Source of the DNA: Alphaproteobacteria bacterium
GTDB taxonomy: Bacteria > Pseudomonadota > Alphaproteobacteria > Bin95
NCBI GenBank assembly: GCA_020638555.1
Contig: JACKII010000002.1
Location: 186,001-250,000 of the forward strand
DNA: 64,000 nt
Reading direction: 5' to 3'
The position numbers and the translations under genes were made by a program. The notes beneath the pieces were generated by a model that worked only from the letters and a program-made list of their open reading frames with translations, did not search any database and was not told where the DNA came from. Below are positions 60,820 to 64,000 of this stretch, piece by piece (position 1 is the stretch's first letter; each line of letters starts with the position of its first letter).

Positions 60820-61686
60820 ATGACGAGTGTGGACAAAGCCATCACCAACGCCATGTCGGTGGACGTGGAGGACTATTACCAGGTCTGGGCGCTGTCCAGC
60901 GTGGTCCGGCGCGCGGACTGGCCGTCGTTTGAGAGCCGCGTCGAGGGCAGCACCTCCCGCATTCTCGACCTGTTCGACCAGGCCGGTGTCAAGGCGACCT
61001 TCTTCACGCTGGGCTGCGTCGCCGAACGGCATCCCGATCTGGTCCGCCGCATCGTGACCGCGGGCCATGAACTGGCCAGCCATGGTTTCTGGCACGACAA
61101 GGTGCACGACCTCAGCCGCAGCGGGTTTCTGGAGGATGTGCGCCGCACCCGCCTGCTGCTGGAGGATCTGGGCGGGATGGCGGTGCGGGGCTATCGCGCG
61201 CCCAGCTTCTCGATCAACGAGAACACGCCCTGGGCCTATGACGTGCTGGCGGAGGCCGGCTATGTCTACAGTTCCAGCCTGCACCCGATCGTCCACGACC
61301 ATTACGGCCGGCCGGATGCGCCGCGCTTTCCCTATGTCGAGGCGAGCGGCATTCGCGAAATCCCGGTGGCGACGGTGGAATGGCGCGGCCGCCGCATCAC
61401 CTGCGCCGGCGGCGGCTTTTTCCGCCTGCTGCCCTACGCCGCCTGGTTCCGGCCGCTGCTGCGTCGCCTGCATGCGCAGGATCGCCAGCCCGCGACCTTC
61501 TACTTCCATCCTTGGGAAATCGATGCCGGCCAGCCGCGGGTCAGGGGGCTGCCGGCGCGGTCGCGCCTGCGGCACTACACCAATCTGTCGAAAATGGAAG
61601 GCAAGCTGAGGCTGCTGCTCCGGGATTTCCATTGGGATCGCATGGATCGGGTCTATGCGCTGCCGGGCGCACCGGGGCCGGCCTAG
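60820..61686 (+). CDS. XrtA-system polysaccharide deacetylase
   Basis: A 288-residue NodB-type carbohydrate esterase. The metal and catalytic residues are visible: Asp15 and Asp18 in MSVDVEDYYQ, and His88 and His92 in ELASHGFWHDKVHD. The C-terminal RAPSFSINENTPWAYDVLAEAGYVYSSSLHPIVHDHYG and TFYFHPWEIDAGQPR match the PEP-CTERM-locus deacetylase subgroup. It probably removes acetyl groups from GlcNAc-like residues of the exopolysaccharide. No signal peptide is visible, so a cytoplasmic step is likely. Stop 61686 is followed by the FemAB-like gene. Confidence 0.9.
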   Translation: MTSVDKAITNAMSVDVEDYYQVWALSSVVRRADWPSFESRVEGSTSRILDLFDQAGVKATFFTLGCVAERHPDLVRRIVTAGHELASHGFWHDKVHDLSRSGFLEDVRRTRLLLEDLGGMAVRGYRAPSFSINENTPWAYDVLAEAGYVYSSSLHPIVHDHYGRPDAPRFPYVEASGIREIPVATVEWRGRRITCAGGGFFRLLPYAAWFRPLLRRLHAQDRQPATFYFHPWEIDAGQPRVRGLPARSRLRHYTNLSKMEGKLRLLLRDFHWDRMDRVYALPGAPGPA

Positions 61687-61734
61687 CCGTTGTCCGCCCA
61701 AGCCCTGCATGGCCAACGAGGAGAGCCACGAACC

Positions 61735-62847
61735 GTGACCGTCCTGTCGAAGCATGCGCCCGATGCCGACCTGGCGACGCCTGCGGCCGGGCCGGCCAAT
61801 GAGCCCGGCATTGCGGCCGCAATCGCCATTGCCCGTCTCGACGCGGCGGACGCCGCGGCCTGGGATGCCTTTGTCCTCCAGGAGCCGAGCGCCACGTTCT
61901 TCCACCGCGCCGGCTGGGCGCGTGTGATCCGCCGCGCCTATGGCTATGACACGCATTTCCTGATGGCGCGCCGCAATGGCGAGATCGTCGGCGTGCTGCC
62001 GCTGGTGCACCTGAAGACCCTGGCCTTCGGCCAGTCGCTGATTTCCATGGGCTTTTGCGTCTATGGCGGCATTGCCAGCAGCGACCCGCTGGCCATTGAA
62101 GCGCTGGCGGCGGAGGCGGCGCGCCTGGGCGAGCAACTGGGGGTCGGCTATGTGGAAATGCGCTCGGAACAGGCGCAGATTCCGGGCTGGCAGACCAAGT
62201 CGGACGTCTACGCCACCTTCCGGCGCGAATTGCACGATGACGACGACGCCAATCTGAAGGCGATCCCGCGCAAGAAGCGCGCCGACGTGCGCAAGGGCAT
62301 CAAGAGCGACCTGACCGTCGACACCAGCGGCGATATCGACACCTTCCATGCCATCTATGCCGAGAGCGTGCGCAATCTCGGCACCCCGGTGTTCTCGAAG
62401 CGCTATATCCGCACCATCGCCGAGGAGTTCGGCGACGATTGCGAGATTTCGGTGGTGCACGGGCCGCAAGGTCCGGTGGCGGCGCTGGCCTCGTTTTTCT
62501 TCCGCGACCAGGTGCTGCCCTATTATGGCGGCGGCACCTTTGCCGCCCGGCCGCTGCACGCCTATGACCAGCTTTACTGGACCTTGATGGGGCGGGCGGT
62601 CCGCCGCGGTGCCAGGGTGTTCGACTTCGGCCGCTCGAAATACGGCACCGGCGCGTTCGACTACAAGACCTATTGGGGGTTCGAGCCGACGCCGCTCCGC
62701 TACCAGTATCATCTGGTCAAGGCGTCGGAGGTGCCGGACATCAACCCGCTCAACCCGAAATACAGGCTGTTCGTTGCGATGTGGCAGAAACTGCCGCTTC
62801 CCGTCGCCAACCGGGTCGGCCCCTGGGTCGCCCGGCAGTTGGGGTAG
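61735..62847 (+). CDS. FemAB-like XrtA/PEP-CTERM-associated protein
   Basis: A 370-residue FemAB/GNAT-fold transferase. Family parts are TFFHRAGWARVIRRAYGYDTHFLMARRNGEIVGVLPLVHLKTLAFGQSLISMGFCVYGGI, PRKKRADVRKGIKSDLTVD, LPYYGGGTFAARPLHAYDQLYWTLMGRAVRRGARVFDFGRSKYGTGAFDYKTYWGFEP and a C-terminal NPKYRLFVAMWQKLPLPVANRVGPWVARQLG. It may attach an amino acid or acyl group to the glycan. I prefer GTG 61735 with GAGGAGAG upstream; an in-frame TTG at 61690 would lengthen it. It is the third such transferase in the window. Confidence 0.87.
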   Translation: MTVLSKHAPDADLATPAAGPANEPGIAAAIAIARLDAADAAAWDAFVLQEPSATFFHRAGWARVIRRAYGYDTHFLMARRNGEIVGVLPLVHLKTLAFGQSLISMGFCVYGGIASSDPLAIEALAAEAARLGEQLGVGYVEMRSEQAQIPGWQTKSDVYATFRRELHDDDDANLKAIPRKKRADVRKGIKSDLTVDTSGDIDTFHAIYAESVRNLGTPVFSKRYIRTIAEEFGDDCEISVVHGPQGPVAALASFFFRDQVLPYYGGGTFAARPLHAYDQLYWTLMGRAVRRGARVFDFGRSKYGTGAFDYKTYWGFEPTPLRYQYHLVKASEVPDINPLNPKYRLFVAMWQKLPLPVANRVGPWVARQLG

Positions 62848-62854
62848 ACGCGCC

Positions 62855-64000
62855 GTGGAACCGCTCCTCTTCCTCGCCCATCGCATCCCCTATCCGCCGG
62901 ACAAGGGCGACAAGATCCGCTCGTGGAACATTCTGCGCCATCTGGCGCAGCATTATGCCGTTCACCTCGGCACCTTCATCGACGCCGAAGAGGACTGGCA
63001 GCACACGGGCCTGCTGGAGGATCTCTGCGCCAGCTGCCATTTCGAGCGTCTGGACCCGACCGCGGCCAAGCTGAAAAGCCTGAAAGGGTTTCTGAGCGGC
63101 GAGGCGCTGAACTTTCCCTATTACGAAAGCCGGGGGCTGGCCCGCTGGGTCGACCGGATCCTGGCCGCCGAACGGCCGGTGCTGGGCTTCGGCTTTTCCG
63201 GGCAGGTGGCGCCCTTCCTGCTACGCGAGAGTGCCCGCGACCTGCCCACCATCGTCGATTTCGTCGATGTCGACAGCGACAAGTGGGCCCAATACGCCCG
63301 TGGCAAGTCCTTCCCCATGTCGTGGGTCTATGGCCGCGAGGCGCGGAAACTGGCCGTGGCCGAGGCCCGCATCGCCGGCGCGGTCGGCGCCAGCCTGTTC
63401 GTGTCCGAGGCCGAGGCCGCCCTGTTCCGCCAGCGCTCCGGCCTGGGCGAGGACCGGGTGTTCGGCGTGCGCAACGGTGTCGATCTCGACTGGTTCACCG
63501 CCGAGGCCGAGCTGCCGAACCCCTATGCCGCCGACCATGGCGACGCGCCGATCCTGACCTTTGCCGGCGCCATGGACTACTGGGCCAATGTCGATGCCGT
63601 GCAGTGGTTCGCGGACGCCGTGCTGCCGGCGGTGCTGGCCGTGCACCCGCGCGCCCAGTTCGTCATCTGCGGCGCCCGCCCGACGGCGGAGGTGCAGGCG
63701 CTCGGCGCACGGCCGAACGTGACGGTGACCGGGCGGGTCGAGGACATCCGCCCCTATGTGCGCCACGCCAGCCTCAGCGTCGCCTCGCTGCGCATCGCCC
63801 GGGGCATTCAGAACAAGGTGCTGGAAGCGATGGCGCTCGCCCGTCCGGTGGTGTGCACGCCGCAGGCGCTCGAAGGCATCGAGGCCGTTCCCGGCGTCGA
63901 ACTGGCGCTGGCGGACGGTGCGGAGGCGTTCGCCGCCACCGTGCTCGACCTGCTGGCGACACCGGTGCGGGCCGAGACCATGGGCGCGGAGGCGCGCCGG
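62855..64000 (+). CDS. XrtA/PEP-CTERM-system glycosyltransferase (TIGR03087-like), truncated by window end
   Basis: A frame of 382 codons without stop that runs off the right edge. It opens with GTG as MEPLLFLAHRIPYPPDKGDKIRSWNILRHLAQHYAVHLGTFID, the hallmark of the PEP-CTERM/EpsH1-associated sugar transferase, and has TIVDFVDVDSDKWAQYA, VRNGVDLDWF, LTFAGAMDYWANVDAVQWFADAVLP and ARGIQNKVLEAMALARPVVCTPQALEGI. It is a GT-B glycosyltransferase for the exopolysaccharide. It starts seven bases after the FemAB-like stop, so the operon continues beyond the window. Confidence 0.9.
   Translation, partial: MEPLLFLAHRIPYPPDKGDKIRSWNILRHLAQHYAVHLGTFIDAEEDWQHTGLLEDLCASCHFERLDPTAAKLKSLKGFLSGEALNFPYYESRGLARWVDRILAAERPVLGFGFSGQVAPFLLRESARDLPTIVDFVDVDSDKWAQYARGKSFPMSWVYGREARKLAVAEARIAGAVGASLFVSEAEAALFRQRSGLGEDRVFGVRNGVDLDWFTAEAELPNPYAADHGDAPILTFAGAMDYWANVDAVQWFADAVLPAVLAVHPRAQFVICGARPTAEVQALGARPNVTVTGRVEDIRPYVRHASLSVASLRIARGIQNKVLEAMALARPVVCTPQALEGIEAVPGVELALADGAEAFAATVLDLLATPVRAETMGAEARR

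Noticed and set aside
60730..62886. A 718-residue minus-strand frame opposite the deacetylase and FemAB-like genes
   Set aside because: Both plus-strand genes show complete family motifs; the minus frame is typical antisense composition.
52535..64000. PEP-CTERM sorting targets within the exopolysaccharide cluster
   Set aside because: None of the products ends in a PEP motif followed by a hydrophobic helix and basic tail.

Overview
The window reads as chromosomal DNA of a GC-rich alphaproteobacterium, most likely a Rhodospirillales-type lineage. The grounds are strong G/C bias at third codon positions, long spurious frames opposite real genes, families typical of Alphaproteobacteria (DUF4170, DUF6111, DUF1285, DUF2474) and a set of XrtA/PEP-CTERM exopolysaccharide genes. 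No phage, insertion sequence, CRISPR array or rRNA is visible. Family names rest on recognised motifs and gene order; no database was searched.

Layout. 1-4047 (minus): branched-chain-amino-acid-type ABC transporter (livF fragment, livG, livM, livH, substrate-binding protein) with a hairpin between the binding-protein gene and livH. 4278-5252: an HtrA-like protein whose three catalytic residues all appear replaced. 5293-7827 (minus): cyanide-insensitive cytochrome bd oxidase (cioA, cioB and a 37-aa DUF2474 subunit). 8231-8305: tRNA with CAT anticodon. 8418-12225: LLM flavin oxidoreductase, a palindromic repeat cluster, TauD-type dioxygenase and amidase.

12306-21195 is a polysaccharide locus: two GT4 glycosyltransferases, a one-chain fusion of a Gfo/Idh dehydrogenase with an SDR epimerase, two CelD/FemAB-like acyltransferases, a Tat-exported beta-helix protein and a coiled-coil membrane protein. 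21290-37736 is mainly metabolic and housekeeping: SDR, three more LLM enzymes, rRNA methyltransferases (TrmA-like and TlyA), RidA, MFS, retroviral-type aspartic protease, gamma-glutamyltransferase, FAD oxidoreductase, nicotinamidase and small membrane proteins of 59 and 49 aa. 37841-41841 holds a single-chain indolepyruvate ferredoxin oxidoreductase and a cupin, followed by a second palindromic repeat cluster.

42431-49134 (minus) is a MoxR ATPase / DUF58 / DUF4159 / GATase-like operon. Facing it, 49340-52506 carries DUF1285, CoA-type NUDIX hydrolase, DUF6111, CCA-adding enzyme and an NTF2-like protein. From 52535 to the right edge lies an exopolysaccharide cluster: a flippase on minus, then on plus the export lipoprotein, chain-length determinant, tyrosine autokinase, outer-membrane barrel, secretion ATPase, polysaccharide deacetylase, FemAB-like protein and a glycosyltransferase cut by the window end. 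This is the order of an XrtA (exosortase A) locus; the exosortase itself is not in the window.

The most unusual features are a family of composite palindromic intergenic repeats with truncated extra arms (9.5, 24.4 and 41.9-42.4 kb), the catalytically dead HtrA homologue, the Gfo/Idh-SDR fusion, and two unannotated small membrane proteins, one behind a perfect AT-rich palindrome.
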